A stretch of DNA of 64,000 nt from Algimonas arctica (GTDB lineage Bacteria; Pseudomonadota; Alphaproteobacteria; Caulobacterales; Maricaulaceae), in contig NZ_BMZH01000003.1 in assembly GCF_014652695.1 (NCBI RefSeq), positions 62,001-126,000 of the forward strand, written 5' to 3'. Below the pieces are notes generated by a model. It was not told the origin of the DNA. It made no database searches and worked only from the letters and a program-made list of their open reading frames with translations. Every line of letters starts with the position of its first letter. The stretch's first letter is position 1. Both the position numbers and the translations under genes were made by a program. This document shows positions 38,691 to 46,980 of this stretch, piece after piece.

Positions 38691-38951
38691 ATGAAAAACA
38701 TTCTTGTTGGCAGCGCTTTTTGCGTCCTATCCATTCTAGTCACGGGTTGTGCAACTTACCATCCTGAACACGGTGCTCACGCTACCGCCTCGCACCCTTC
38801 ATATCATTCAGTACAATACGCAACTCCACCAATGACTGCTTATCGCACACCTCAAGCGGTCTCCTACCCAACCCCAATCGCGAAGACTTACCCAATTCCC
38901 TACTATGCGGATTGCGGATCTTCTTACTCCCCACAAAAGTGTCGTCGGTAG
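38691..38951 (+). pseudogene. Truncated barrel-family lipoprotein (signal and linker only)
   Basis: An 86-residue frame: MKNILVGSAFCVLSILVTGC with lipobox VTGC, a Tyr/Pro/Thr/His linker, and the end YYADCGSSYSPQKCRR. This last part aligns with the Cys-pair linker of paralog 5 (YYGGCGSSYTPQGCQN), after which paralog 5 runs into its barrel; here a TAG comes instead and no barrel sequence follows in any frame. It is likely a truncated sixth copy, on the opposite strand from the others, though a small stand-alone lipoprotein is possible. Confidence 0.6.
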
Positions 38952-38993
38952 ACTACTAACTGACCTCGACTAAAAAAATTCTGAGAACCTTTT

Positions 38994-39188
38994 ATGGATT
39001 TTCAGGATTCCGCTTGTCCAGCATATAATGATGATTGGGGCGCATGTATGCTGGGCAATCGGATTCAAATCACCCGCATCCCGCGTGCCACATAACCTCG
39101 TAGTTGGCTTGAGCTCATTGCCCTTGTCATTGTTTTGGCAATGGCAGGCATGATGGTCTGGAACATCCCAGAGCCAATCTTTAAGTGA
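38994..39188 (+). pseudogene. Small protein frame interrupted by one in-frame TAA
   Basis: From ATG 38994 the frame reads MDFQDSACPAYNDDWGACML and ends ITRIPRAT before a TAA; the same frame then continues PRSWLELIALVIVLAMAGMM and VWNIPEPIFK to a TGA at 39186. The second half is a single membrane segment with a basic front. The continuity suggests one small membrane protein of about 64 residues broken by a nonsense change. No family recognised. Confidence 0.35.
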
Positions 39189-39328
39189 GGTGGACGCCAC
39201 CCTGACTATAAGCAGCCCTCAATTTCCAAGAGTTTTGACGTGATGAACCGCTAAGGCAAAAGACCGGTCACTTCGATGTTCCTTCGCTGTCTTAACAGTG
39301 GTTCGACGCCTGTTTTCGCCCTGTATTA

Positions 39329-39631
39329 TCAAGTGACGGAAACACCTCGCGCTGACGTTGGTTTGTCACCCCAGTAACGCATGGCGTAGGCGTCTACCCC
39401 TGCTTTTTGAGCGTCGATCCGATGTACCTTTTTCAGGCGGTTCGCCTCCCATATCTCATCCTTGTCAAACCAGCCTTGCAAGGCGTCCCCTTCCAGTATG
39501 GCGCTCATCATGGACCGGGCGGGGGCGGTCGTCCCCTTCCACTTGGCGCGCTTAGCCGCGTAGGTTTTATGATGCATCCCTTCCGGGCGGTCAGGGAAAG
39601 GCTCGTCCAGCAAGACAAAACGACCCGCCAT
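39329..39631 (-). CDS. Hypothetical protein, likely mobile-element cargo
   Basis: A 100-residue frame: MAGRFVLLDEPFPDRPEGMH, then a basic Lys/Arg-rich part (HHKTYAAKRAKWKGTT), and WFDKDEIWEANRLKKVHRID. No family recognised. It follows a 48-residue frame and the HGGxSTG gene on the same strand, the kind of gene string seen in phages and integrative elements. Confidence 0.45.
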   Translation of the reverse strand: MAGRFVLLDEPFPDRPEGMHHKTYAAKRAKWKGTTAPARSMMSAILEGDALQGWFDKDEIWEANRLKKVHRIDAQKAGVDAYAMRYWGDKPTSARGVSVT

Positions 39632-39654
39632 CTTATTGGCGATAGCCTATCCGG

Positions 39655-39801
39655 TCACAGTGCTGTTGTCGTCTCTCGCCCGTTCCCGTCGTGTAACGGA
39701 TCAACAGACTTTCCCGTGGTCATACCGCAACCCCGAACTTGCAAAAAACCATCGGTCTTGATCAGCGGGCTTTTGACGCCATTAGGATGCATGATTGCCA
39801 T
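39655..39801 (-). CDS. Small hypothetical protein (48 residues)
   Basis: A short frame beginning MAIMHPNGVKSPLIKTDGFL and continuing QVRGCGMTTGKSVDPLHDGN. It overlaps the end of the HGGxSTG frame by about 20 bases and ends 24 bases ahead of the 100-residue gene, so the spacing fits an operon. Unrecognised; listed because of the tight gene packing. Confidence 0.35.
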   Translation of the reverse strand: MAIMHPNGVKSPLIKTDGFLQVRGCGMTTGKSVDPLHDGNGRETTTAL

Positions 39802-40279
39802 GTGGCTCAAGTGCCATGCCAAGCTCTGATAACTTCGCCGCTAGCCGGACTGGATTGTCTCGATATTGCGGCAGGCAGGACAACGCCTTGCGCATCCCCT
39901 CGTCTGTGCGCGGCCCTATCGAGCGCCCACCATGAAAGCGGCAACGGTTCCGCCCCGGCTATGTCATCGCCCGACATTGCGCGCCGTCCTTTTTGCGAGC
40001 CCCGCAGGCGACCCGTCTGTTCATAGCTTTGGCGTGTTGTCTGTCCGAAAAAGTGCCCTCGACATAGTGGCGCTTCCATTCCTTAGCCCGCTCTGATGCT
40101 TTACGTAGCGCGAAGTCTGGGCCTCGCGTTTCAATCCGTTTCATCGTGAGGGGGCTGACGAGAACCTCCGACGCCTTGTCTAACGCGAGGCGATTGAACC
40201 GGTCACGATCCGCCAATGTCAGCGCCCGAAGGCTTGGCGCGCGATACGCGATAAGCTCATCCCAGAACGAATCCGGCAC
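39782..40279 (-). pseudogene. HGGxSTG domain protein with an in-frame TAG
   Basis: The front reads MPDSFWDELIAYRAPSLRAL and ends CGARKKDGAQCRAMT at a TAG (39959-39961). The same frame goes on PGRNRCRFHGGRSIGPRTDE and GMRKALSCLPQYRDN to a TAA at 39782. CGA(R/K)KKDG-x-x-C...C-x-x-HGGxSTGP-x-T-x-EG is the zinc-finger-like signature of HGGxSTG proteins carried by phages and islands of proteobacteria. The stop splits the motif, so the copy is probably dead. The GTG start lacks a clear ribosome site and the front may be missing too. Confidence 0.7.
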
Positions 40280-40367
40280 GACGATGAAAGGCGTTTCAGG
40301 GTAAGATAAGGGTCAGTCGGTCCAACCCCTTTCACCCGATACATCTTATCCTGCCCGCGCGGCGAGG

Positions 40368-40547
40368 TCATAATGTGTTGTCATACGTACCTGACCTTAT
40401 TCGCAAGAATTGCGGTGTCAGGTAGAACTGAAATTCGAGTGAGGGGAATGGCCTAAGGCCTAGAGCTCGGAACCATTGTAGCAACGCATCAATATCTGCG
40501 ACTTTCACGGAACCTAGATTGATAGGGCGTCGCATGCGACCATCCAT
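40368..40547 (-). CDS. Small hypothetical protein upstream of the HGGxSTG gene
   Basis: A 59-residue frame: MDGRMRRPINLGSVKVADID, ALLQWFRALGLRPFPSLEFQ, ending SGTYDNTL. It is open a few codons further upstream (PYYAYQRQ) without a start. The composition looks coding, but I recognise no family; it may be a fragment of a larger mobile-element gene. Confidence 0.3.
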   Translation of the reverse strand: MDGRMRRPINLGSVKVADIDALLQWFRALGLRPFPSLEFQFYLTPQFLRIRSGTYDNTL

Positions 40548-40727
40548 TTGTCTCTGGTAAGCGTAGTAAGGTTATTCGTTTAAACGCTTTAGCACCAATT
40601 GAACTGTAGAACCTTATTAAACGGTTGACTGGATTAATCGGGTCAGGCGAGTCCGATAAGATGAGCAGCTAACCTTACTTTACACTATTTGTGAGCGATT
40701 GAGGCCTATTACGCAGAAAGGATTGTT

Positions 40728-41342
40728 TTGAAAAAGAGTGAGCGAAGACCCGCTGACGACATTCTTTCTAGCTCCAGTCCTCGTATGGGTAACTGGCTTA
40801 CACGCCTGCTTGGTAATCTTGTCTTACGGTCTATGGGCTGGAAAATGGTCGGAAAGCTTCCGGATCAGAAAAAACTAATCATTGTCGGAATGCCACACAC
40901 ATCCAACTGGGACTTCATTCTTGCAATGGCATGCATGCAATCTGTCGGCCTAAAAGTTTCCTATATGATGAAGCGAGAGGCTTTCATTTGGCCACTCAGG
41001 GGGGTCTTTAGGTACTTGGGCGGTGTGCCAATTGACCGATCATCAAAAAACGATGTGACGGCTCAAATAGTTCATTGCTTCAACACGAATGAAAATGTTT
41101 GGTTGGGAATGACGCCTGAGGGGACACGTAGTAAAGTTAGTCAGTATAGAAAGGGATATATTCGAATTGCGAAAGCTGCAAACGTCCCAATCTCGTTGAT
41201 TGGGATAGACGCTCGGTCAAAAGAAGTCGTTCTGCATGAAAATACTTGGCAATTTACAGGCACTTCAGATGACGAAGATAACCTGGCCATAAAACAGTTC
41301 GTGGACGAAAATTTTTTTGGGATTAACCCTGAAAACCAATAG
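40728..41342 (+). CDS. Lysophospholipid acyltransferase family protein (PlsC-like)
   Basis: A 204-residue acyltransferase: the catalytic H-x4-D block is PHTSNWDFILA, followed by YMMKREAFIWPLRGVFRYLGG, GVPIDRSS and the substrate motif TPEGTRSKV. It would acylate a lysophospholipid or similar acceptor at the inner membrane. The start is TTG with AAAGGA seven bases upstream. Base composition is more AT-rich than the core genes, in keeping with the accessory region. Confidence 0.85.
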   Translation: MKKSERRPADDILSSSSPRMGNWLTRLLGNLVLRSMGWKMVGKLPDQKKLIIVGMPHTSNWDFILAMACMQSVGLKVSYMMKREAFIWPLRGVFRYLGGVPIDRSSKNDVTAQIVHCFNTNENVWLGMTPEGTRSKVSQYRKGYIRIAKAANVPISLIGIDARSKEVVLHENTWQFTGTSDDEDNLAIKQFVDENFFGINPENQ

Positions 41343-41508
41343 CTTGTAGTTGATATGCCGCGTCATAAAGGACGAGCCTACAGCTGGTTTTTATGATTTC
41401 AGGCACCCCATTACTCGCTTTCTAATTGCCCCAACACAAATCTGTCTCATATGCGCTGGCTTCAGACAGACATTGTGTTTACTTGGCTTCTTCCCGCAAA
41501 TAGTCAGC

Positions 41509-41991
41509 TTACTCGTCGTGCATGCCGACAAACAAGGCGATCACGCCGATCAACCCACCATAACGAAACGCTGAACCGAGGGCGGCATCGCTCAGCACAT
41601 CAGAGCGCCACAACTCAAACCAGGTGTCGGCGATAACAATCCAACCGGTAAATAACATAAATAAGGCAACGCCGCAGCCAGTAAGCGCTAACGTTTTGGC
41701 TGTGGCAAAGGTCGCAGCGTCGCAGCCATGCGACTTCCACATGCGCCACGCGCCGCCAAAGCATGTCAAAGTGACGATCAATTTAAAAAAAACAATAAAG
41801 AAAGCGCCTGCAAAAATCACCGCCGGGTTTGTAGTCGCTTTCCAGTGGCCAGTTCCACCTTCAACTGTTGCCATGGACGTTGTCGCGTTTACGGCGCCTA
41901 TGCTTCCACCCCAATCGATCAAATTGTGAAACAGGCCGAGAATCCCCCATAGGGCCACACTTAAAATCAGTAGAATTTTTACGATCCGCAA
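41509..41991 (-). CDS. DUF2165 family small integral membrane protein
   Basis: About 160 residues with four membrane segments: MRIVKILLILSVALWGILGLFHN-like start, then a conserved outer loop (MATVEGGTGHWKATTNPAV), IVTLTCFGGAWRMW and IVIADTWFELWRS. DUF2165 has no known function. The frame is open to 42024 with an ATG, but GGGGAG stands six bases before tandem TTG codons at 41994/41991, giving a start right at TM1; I choose 41991. Confidence 0.8.
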   Translation of the reverse strand: MRIVKILLILSVALWGILGLFHNLIDWGGSIGAVNATTSMATVEGGTGHWKATTNPAVIFAGAFFIVFFKLIVTLTCFGGAWRMWKSHGCDAATFATAKTLALTGCGVALFMLFTGWIVIADTWFELWRSDVLSDAALGSAFRYGGLIGVIALFVGMHDE

Positions 41992-42024
41992 CAAGATAAT
42001 CTCCCCACTTTTTGGGTAAAACAT

Positions 42025-42390
42025 ACACCTGTTACCCCACAGTCTGCAAGTTCACCCCGATACTGTCTTAAATTCAACTAGAATTCATAGCCTAGGGCCT
42101 GTCAATCTTTTCTATAGTCCGTTGGGCTTTTCAATATGGGCCGTTGGGTTGGATGAACTCAATAATAATGCCTTCCTTAGGGCCAAGCGTTTCCCCGTTT
42201 ACACGCTGAACTGTGTTTGCGGACTAAAATTCAAGCTCGCGCAGGCAGAATGACAAAATGATGCCCCAATGTCAGAACAAAGGGCGTCCATCACTGAAAT
42301 CAACTACGTTCACCAATAAATTTTCAACCACAGTATAGTCGATTGCCTTGGTTTTGGAGGATGGCTGACATTCAATTACGACTAGAGAGT
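42025..42390. other. Intergenic region without a convincing gene
   Basis: About 365 bases between the DUF2165 gene and the receiver gene. A 68-residue frame (42272-42478, minus) overlaps the end of the receiver gene out of frame and shows no family features. No hairpin terminator was seen. Confidence 0.4.
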
Positions 42391-42747
42391 TTACAATAAA
42401 ACGTTTACTAACTCTCTGATCATTACAGATGGTTTGGACGGCTTGTTTAATATTGGTGCCTGGGGCCAGGTTGAGCATTTTTCAAGTGCGTTTTGGCCGG
42501 AATGATACAGGAATGGAATATTCGAATTTCTGAGCGATAAAACAACTTGTTCGGATAATTCTGCTCCAAGATTAATGTCTACAATGGCCGCGCAAATATT
42601 CCCACTATGTATGAAATCGAGTGCTTTTTTAATTGATTCAGCGGGACCAACAACGACTGCCCCCGCATTTTCAAGCACTTCCTGCATATCAAAAGCGATC
42701 AAAAACTCGTCCTCTACAATCAGAATTTTGGGACCATCGAGTTCCAT
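42391..42747 (-). CDS. Stand-alone receiver (response regulator) protein
   Basis: A 118-residue CheY-like domain: KILIVEDEFLIAFDMQEVLE (acidic pair), phospho-acceptor D57 in AAIVDINLG, and the conserved Lys in ILNKPSKPS (about 102). No output domain follows, so it likely acts by protein contact. It is 40 bases downstream of the HWE kinase gene on the same strand and is its probable partner. Confidence 0.88.
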   Translation of the reverse strand: MELDGPKILIVEDEFLIAFDMQEVLENAGAVVVGPAESIKKALDFIHSGNICAAIVDINLGAELSEQVVLSLRNSNIPFLYHSGQNALEKCSTWPQAPILNKPSKPSVMIRELVNVLL

Positions 42748-42787
42748 CTATAAACATCCCATAAAATTACTGGCGCTAATTACGTCC

Positions 42788-44221
42788 TTAGGCGTTACCC
42801 GCCACTTTATTTGTAAAACCGAAATGTTTTTCAGGTAATCTTACAGACCACTCGACCCCTTCTGGCGGATAAGTCAAATTTACATCTGCCGAGAGTTTCT
42901 GCACCATTAAATTTTTAATCACGACTTGGCCGAACCCGGTTTGACTAGGCTCTGTTACTGGTGGACCATCTCGTTCCTTCCACTTTATCTCCAAATCGAA
43001 AGGTGGTTGGGCCGACATTTTCCAATCTAGAGTTATGTAACCAGACGAAGAGGACCAAGCTCCATATTTCAAGCTATTGGTCGAGAGCTCATGAATCGCC
43101 AACCCAATTGTTTCGGCGGCGACGTTGCCGACTGTTATTTTTGGCCCCCTTGTGCGCAGTTGTTTCGGTGTTGTGATAAATGCCTTTGTTTGCATTCGGA
43201 TTAAGTGCTCGAGTGAAACCCCACTCCACCCGAGTTCAACTAGAAGGCTTACCGATACAGAGAGTCCGATTAGGCGTTGTTCAAAAGTTTTCTGAAAATC
43301 ATCGATCGAGGATGAGTTCCTTGCAGTTTGCCTCGAAATTGCGCTGATCACTGCCAACTGGTTTTTTGACCGATGTGCGAGTTCTTGCATCAAGAAAGCT
43401 TGCTGTTCGATAAAAGCCGTGCGCTCGCTAATATCGCGTACTATTTTAGAATATCCCACCACCTCGCTTGAAATATTTTCGATCGTTGATGAGGTAATCG
43501 AAACACTTAGCACGGTACCGTCCTTACGCTTGCGCACTGTTTCAACCGGGACCAAGACCTCACCTGCCCTCAATCTATTTAACAAATTATCTTCCTCAGA
43601 CAACTTATCAATCGGGACTATTGAGAGAATAGATGAGCCTATCATATCTTCGGCGGTGTACCCAAACATCAGTTCTGCCCCTTTATTCCAACTCGTCACC
43701 ACTTTTTGCAGATCCTTGCTATAGATTGCGTCGGTCGAAGATGAGACTATCGCTGCCAAACGCGCCGAGGCTTCATTGGCTCGGATGCTCTCTTCAAGTT
43801 GGGCATTAAGGGCATCAATTTGATTATTCAGAGTGGTAAACGAAGAATTGCTAAGCTCCGGGAGCTGCAAACGTAAAATAAGGATCGGCGTCCCGTCGTC
43901 GAGAAGCTCGGCTAGGCCACAATGACAAGACCATTGAGTGCTGCCGCTTGGATCTGTGAAATGGACCGCACCTGGAAGTGCAGCGCGCGTTCGCGCAGAC
44001 ATTATGAGATATGCTGCAAACTCTTCTGGGTCTTCGCAGAAAGATGTGAGGTCGGAGTTTATTTCAAGCCAAGGTATAGCGCGCTTAGCCTGAGCATTGA
44101 ATGCATACACAGAACCCCGATGATCGATGACGAGGCAGCGACGCGGATCAGCGTCGCTAAAGGACTTGAAGTGAGCGAGAAAATTATGAGGGAGTTTGGA
44201 AATATTCACGTCCATCCACAT
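42788..44221 (-). CDS. PAS domain HWE-family sensor histidine kinase
   Basis: A 477-residue soluble kinase. An N-terminal PAS-like region (about 25-120) is followed by a short coiled coil (130-155), a PAS domain with PAC (155-268: [32 protein letters not shown]) and an HWE kinase core: H283 in [20 protein letters not shown], the N box [17 protein letters not shown] at 414-416 and a final GFG. It has no membrane segment. Its first 38 bases overlap the MetOD1 gene; ATG 44215 is an alternative start. Confidence 0.9.
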   Translation of the reverse strand: MWMDVNISKLPHNFLAHFKSFSDADPRRCLVIDHRGSVYAFNAQAKRAIPWLEINSDLTSFCEDPEEFAAYLIMSARTRAALPGAVHFTDPSGSTQWSCHCGLAELLDDGTPILILRLQLPELSNSSFTTLNNQIDALNAQLEESIRANEASARLAAIVSSSTDAIYSKDLQKVVTSWNKGAELMFGYTAEDMIGSSILSIVPIDKLSEEDNLLNRLRAGEVLVPVETVRKRKDGTVLSVSITSSTIENISSEVVGYSKIVRDISERTAFIEQQAFLMQELAHRSKNQLAVISAISRQTARNSSSIDDFQKTFEQRLIGLSVSVSLLVELGWSGVSLEHLIRMQTKAFITTPKQLRTRGPKITVGNVAAETIGLAIHELSTNSLKYGAWSSSSGYITLDWKMSAQPPFDLEIKWKERDGPPVTEPSQTGFGQVVIKNLMVQKLSADVNLTYPPEGVEWSVRLPEKHFGFTNKVAGNA

Positions 44222-44726
44222 CCCGCCCGACCGAGTCTTTAGTGAGGTAAATTACAATCCGGCATTCTTTGTCGCCTTGCGCAATTGTGCGTTGAAGTTG
44301 AACTTTTCCATAACCCAAGTTTTCAGCCGCAAGGCTCCCAAACACATTGGACGTCATCATGCACATAGACGCACGTCCAATGACTTTATCGCCAAATGGA
44401 CAAGCTCTGTTCCCCAAGACGATCCGCTCTTCACTTTCCTCGATAATATAAAAGTCACCGGCAATGCGTCGTTTCAAATCGACTAAGACATCGGCCACCT
44501 GCGCTCTATCTAAGCGGTCGACCAGCAAAGCTCTCTTATAGGATTGATTAATGTTTTGGCCAATAGCAAGACCGACAACGCTAATGTAACCTGAGGCTTC
44601 TTCCAAACCCACTACATTCTCAAGGGTCCCAGATAGTTCGCGAATAAGCGTGCGCATAAAGACATCGCGGTCAAGCGTATCGGAGCCTAGGCTCACGGAT
44701 TTATTGCAAGCTGTCATCGAAATCAA
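44184..44726 (-). CDS. Methanogen output domain 1 (MetOD1) protein
   Basis: A 180-residue protein with the MetOD1 pattern: [75 protein letters not shown] and the end DGREYF. Two Cys (C109, C122) sit in the conserved ACPFGD and SMCMM motifs. The domain is found at the end of signalling proteins and in single-domain form beside kinases; what it senses or emits is not settled to my knowledge. It overlaps the HWE kinase gene by 38 bases and is first in the operon. Confidence 0.85.
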   Translation of the reverse strand: MISMTACNKSVSLGSDTLDRDVFMRTLIRELSGTLENVVGLEEASGYISVVGLAIGQNINQSYKRALLVDRLDRAQVADVLVDLKRRIAGDFYIIEESEERIVLGNRACPFGDKVIGRASMCMMTSNVFGSLAAENLGYGKVQLQRTIAQGDKECRIVIYLTKDSVGRDVDGREYFQTPS

Positions 44727-44866
44727 TTGTCCTAAATGATTGCGCTATTTTTAATTTGGTCTACTAGTTTAGATTCTGAGTCAATAGTTTATTTAGACGG
44801 CTATTTAAGTTACAATATAATTTTTCGTTAAATGTCTGACAAGGTAATCACACTCGCGTTGCGAGG

Positions 44867-44919
44867 GTTCAGCCTAGCGCTTGCCAGCTTTTTGATTAGC
44901 GCTGCGCACTAGGCTGAAC
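44867..44919. repeat. Long inverted repeat (11-base arms)
   Basis: GTTCAGCCTAG (44867-44877) and CTAGGCTGAAC (44909-44919) are perfect inverted arms around 31 bases that contain two AGCGCT copies. It lies upstream of the signalling operon and downstream of the broken HTH gene. It may be a terminator-like or recombination-related hairpin; it does not fit the integron attC consensus. Confidence 0.6.
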
Positions 44920-44940
44920 GAGATTCCCTGAAAGTTTTGT

Positions 44941-45356
44941 TTAAGCCCGCAAGGCCCGCTCCCTATGGTAGATTATATGCTTGGCACCTGTGCAACACAA
45001 AGGCGCTGAAATAGCGTTCTTATGTTGCATGGGTGACACGGGCTTTCTGTTTTCACAGCTTGGCGGGTTTTGGCTCAGACGGCTTCCATCGCTGATAATC
45101 GCGCGTTGCAGCAAGTTGGATTTTCTCACCGCGCTCCAACAGGGTATGGGTCAGCCTCCATTCAGTCGCCTGCCGCCCCGTCGCCCAAAATTTGGTGGTC
45201 GCTTCTTCATCAATGACTCCGCTCTTTCAGTTCACGCAGCGCGCGGCTGCCCGTCGATGGATTTCGGCCAAGAGCCTTCCCAGCCTGACCAACGCTAAAC
45301 ACCAGCTCACCATTGAAGGCCCAGTGCTGCCTCGCGAGCGCGCGAGGAATGCTCAT
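44941..45356 (-). pseudogene. Phage/island-type HTH protein, frameshifted
   Basis: One frame reads ELVFSVGQAGKALGRNPSTG then SRALRELKE and hits a TGA at 45210; the next frame continues SGVIDEEATTKFWATGRQAT, EWRLTH, and ATRDYQRWKPSEPKPAKL to a TGA at 45053. Joined, it is the winged-helix protein common in alphaproteobacterial phages and islands (FSVxQAxKALGxxxSTxxRALxEL...G-I...RQATEWRLT...WRP). A third frame to 44941 (ENRKPVSPMQHKNAISAPLC) may be its tail. The N terminus is also missing, so the gene is dead. Confidence 0.55.
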
Positions 45357-45570
45357 AAGGCCGTGTTCGCAGATTTAGGCGTATTTTGAACTAAGAAATA
45401 GGCGGTAACGCAATCTCTAAACATCGACCACTTTCAGGGAGGAAGGGTTAGAATCGACAAATAGTGGAATTTTCATGGTTAATAGAGTATGAAGACGGCG
45501 CTGAGCTATGCAATCCGCCGCGTTCTGCCTCTGTTTGTGAATGGCCTGGCCAATTAAGGGGGAATTTCTA

Positions 45571-46032
45571 ATGCAGAAATCTATAGCACTGGCTATGTCA
45601 GCATTGCTTGCTAGCGGAGCAGTCTTGATACCTGTCTCCGCGTCAGCGCAGGATACTCTAGAAAAGCGTCAAAATACCGATTATTATCGGGTCGTGAACT
45701 TAGACTTCAAACCAGGCCATAATGATGAAGCTTGGGAAATTCTGTATGAAAAAATCGCTCCTGCCGTTCGCTCATTGGATAGAAATTTTGTCGCGTTGGA
45801 CTGGGAATCCGGGCCTTGGGACTCAACCGTCTACATTAAACTAGATGACGGGTATGGCGCTCTTGAATATGCCGACTCCCCTCAAGGCGCTGAATTTATG
45901 GAGGCCCTCGCGAAGCAGGAAGGTAGCAAGAAAGCTGCGGAAAATGTAATGAAAGACTGGGTGTCACACATTGCGAACGACAGTCAGGATTTGGCCCATA
46001 TGCATCTTCCCCCTGCGGACGAAGCAGAGTAG
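45571..46032 (+). CDS. Hypothetical secreted protein
   Basis: A 153-residue exported protein: signal peptide MQKSIALAMSALLASGAVLI with cleavage near SASAQ. The mature part (YYRVVNLDFKPGHNDEAWEI, then FVALDWESGPWDSTVYIKLD) looks like a dimeric alpha/beta-barrel type fold, but I do not recognise the family. AAGGGGGA precedes ATG 45571 and a strong terminator follows, so it is an intact single-gene unit inside the decayed region. Confidence 0.75.
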   Translation: MQKSIALAMSALLASGAVLIPVSASAQDTLEKRQNTDYYRVVNLDFKPGHNDEAWEILYEKIAPAVRSLDRNFVALDWESGPWDSTVYIKLDDGYGALEYADSPQGAEFMEALAKQEGSKKAAENVMKDWVSHIANDSQDLAHMHLPPADEAE

Positions 46033-46046
46033 AATAAATGCGTTAT

Positions 46047-46076
46047 AAGGGGCGGTGGTCACACCGCCCCTTTTTT
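46047..46076 (+). terminator. Intrinsic terminator
   Basis: AAGGGGCGGTG and CACCGCCCCTT form an eleven-pair stem with GTCA loop, followed by TTTT. It ends the secreted protein gene. Confidence 0.9.
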
Positions 46077-46178
46077 AGATGAAGTGGTTTGACAGAAGCG
46101 TTCCCAGCCAAACGCATTATCAGGTGGACACCGACGCCCAACCGCGCGGCGAACCTGAATACAGCTTTTGATCAATAG

Positions 46179-46209
46179 CGCTTTACCCGCTTCACCCGCT
46201 TTACCCGCC
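46179..46209. repeat. Short tandem repeat of a nine-base unit
   Basis: GCTTTACCC GCTTCACCC GCTTTACCC: about three copies of a GCTTYACCC unit just upstream of the restriction-methylase remnant. Nothing else is known about it. Confidence 0.5.
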
Positions 46210-46240
46210 TGAGTAGCAGCACCCTTCTAAGGAGACTGGT

Positions 46241-46531
46241 GTGTTCGAACAGACTTTCAAAAATCTTGATGACATTATGTTCCAAGAACCGGGGTGTAAT
46301 TCGGAGCTGGACTATGCCGAGCAATCCCCTTGGCTCTTATTCTTGAAATATCTGGATGACTTCGAAGCTGCGCGTGCGATTGAGGCGAAAATCTCCGGCC
46401 AAAATCACACTCCGATCTTTAAGAACGAATACCGCTGGTCTAGTTGTGCGAAGCCTGCGCGGGGCGATGGGTCGCATGATAACGAAGCCGCGCTGATCGG
46501 CAGTGATTTGATCGACTGTCCTACTACCTGA
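46241..46531 (+). pseudogene. N-terminal stub of a type I restriction-modification methylase (HsdM)
   Basis: Frame from GTG 46241: MFEQTFKNLDDIMFQEPGCN, SELDYAEQSPWLLFLKYLDD, and EYRWSSCAKP..GDGSHDNEAALIGSDL. This matches the N-terminal helical domain of HsdM proteins (MFEQTFKNIDDVLW...ELDYTEQTSWLLFLKYLD...YRW..WA.PK...G..DHN.ALTGDDL). The catalytic N6-methylase domain (NPPF) is absent. A different reading frame follows (YYLNIRFGSAAEG to IDSYIGFQAHLY, stop 46627) and seems to be the end of another, unrecognised gene joined by deletion. Confidence 0.7.
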
Positions 46532-46694
46532 ACATTCGGTTCGGCTCCGCCGCCGAAGGCGCTGCAGCGCTTGGCGGGATTGATAAGGCGATTGACAGCT
46601 ACATCGGCTTTCAGGCGCATTTGTATTAGAGAACTCACAGTCTTTAATATCGCCAAACCTAACCTCCTGACGAGCTAAGAAGCGGAGACATCGA

Positions 46695-46952
46695 GTGACA
46701 AAGAAAAAATAAGATCGTCTCCATAAACGAGTCGATGCAAAACGCTTGGTTCGTTTTTCTGCCCATTTTAATACGCGTATCGAATACGCCGCTGACGAAG
46801 AATTGAAATCAGACCTAAAGAGACAATTCTCATCTTTTCAATTAGACCAGGCCAAGAGTTTAATAGAAAAACCAACGACGAAGAAAAACACAAAACCTTA
46901 TCCTCCCGTAAGAAAAAACCTCAAATCACATCAGTGGGCTAGATTTGTCTAA
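46695..46952 (+). pseudogene. Small basic protein frame with an early in-frame TAA
   Basis: GTG 46695, preceded by GGAG, reads MTKKK then TAA (46710-46712); the same frame continues DRLHKRVDAKRLVRFSAHFN and further basic sequence to a TAG at 46950. A TTG at 46746 could restart translation and give 68 residues (MVRFSAHFNTRIEYAADEEL). No family recognised. Confidence 0.35.
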
Positions 46953-46980
46953 GGCGGAGCACCGGGGGTAAAGAAATAAA

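Noticed and set aside
38456-38767. 103-residue plus-strand frame with a signal-like start (MKHIWHVALSTTSLIIFSLS)
   Set aside because: No ribosome site, and it overlaps the better-supported truncated lipoprotein frame; the C-terminal part has no pattern. It could be a broken secreted gene, but evidence is too thin.
42272-42478. 68-residue minus-strand frame overlapping the receiver gene end
   Set aside because: Out of frame with a complete receiver domain; no conserved motif.
44867-44919. Integron attC site
   Set aside because: The arms do not match the GTTRRRY / RYYYAAC core consensus, and no integrase or cassette array is present.
44981-45298. 105-residue plus-strand frame
   Set aside because: It is antisense to the recognisable HTH pseudogene on the minus strand.
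38994-46952. Genetic recoding (stop codon readthrough) as explanation for three in-frame stops
   Set aside because: All well-supported genes in the window use TAA, TAG and TGA as ordinary stops, and the cases cluster in a region with other broken genes, so decay is simpler.
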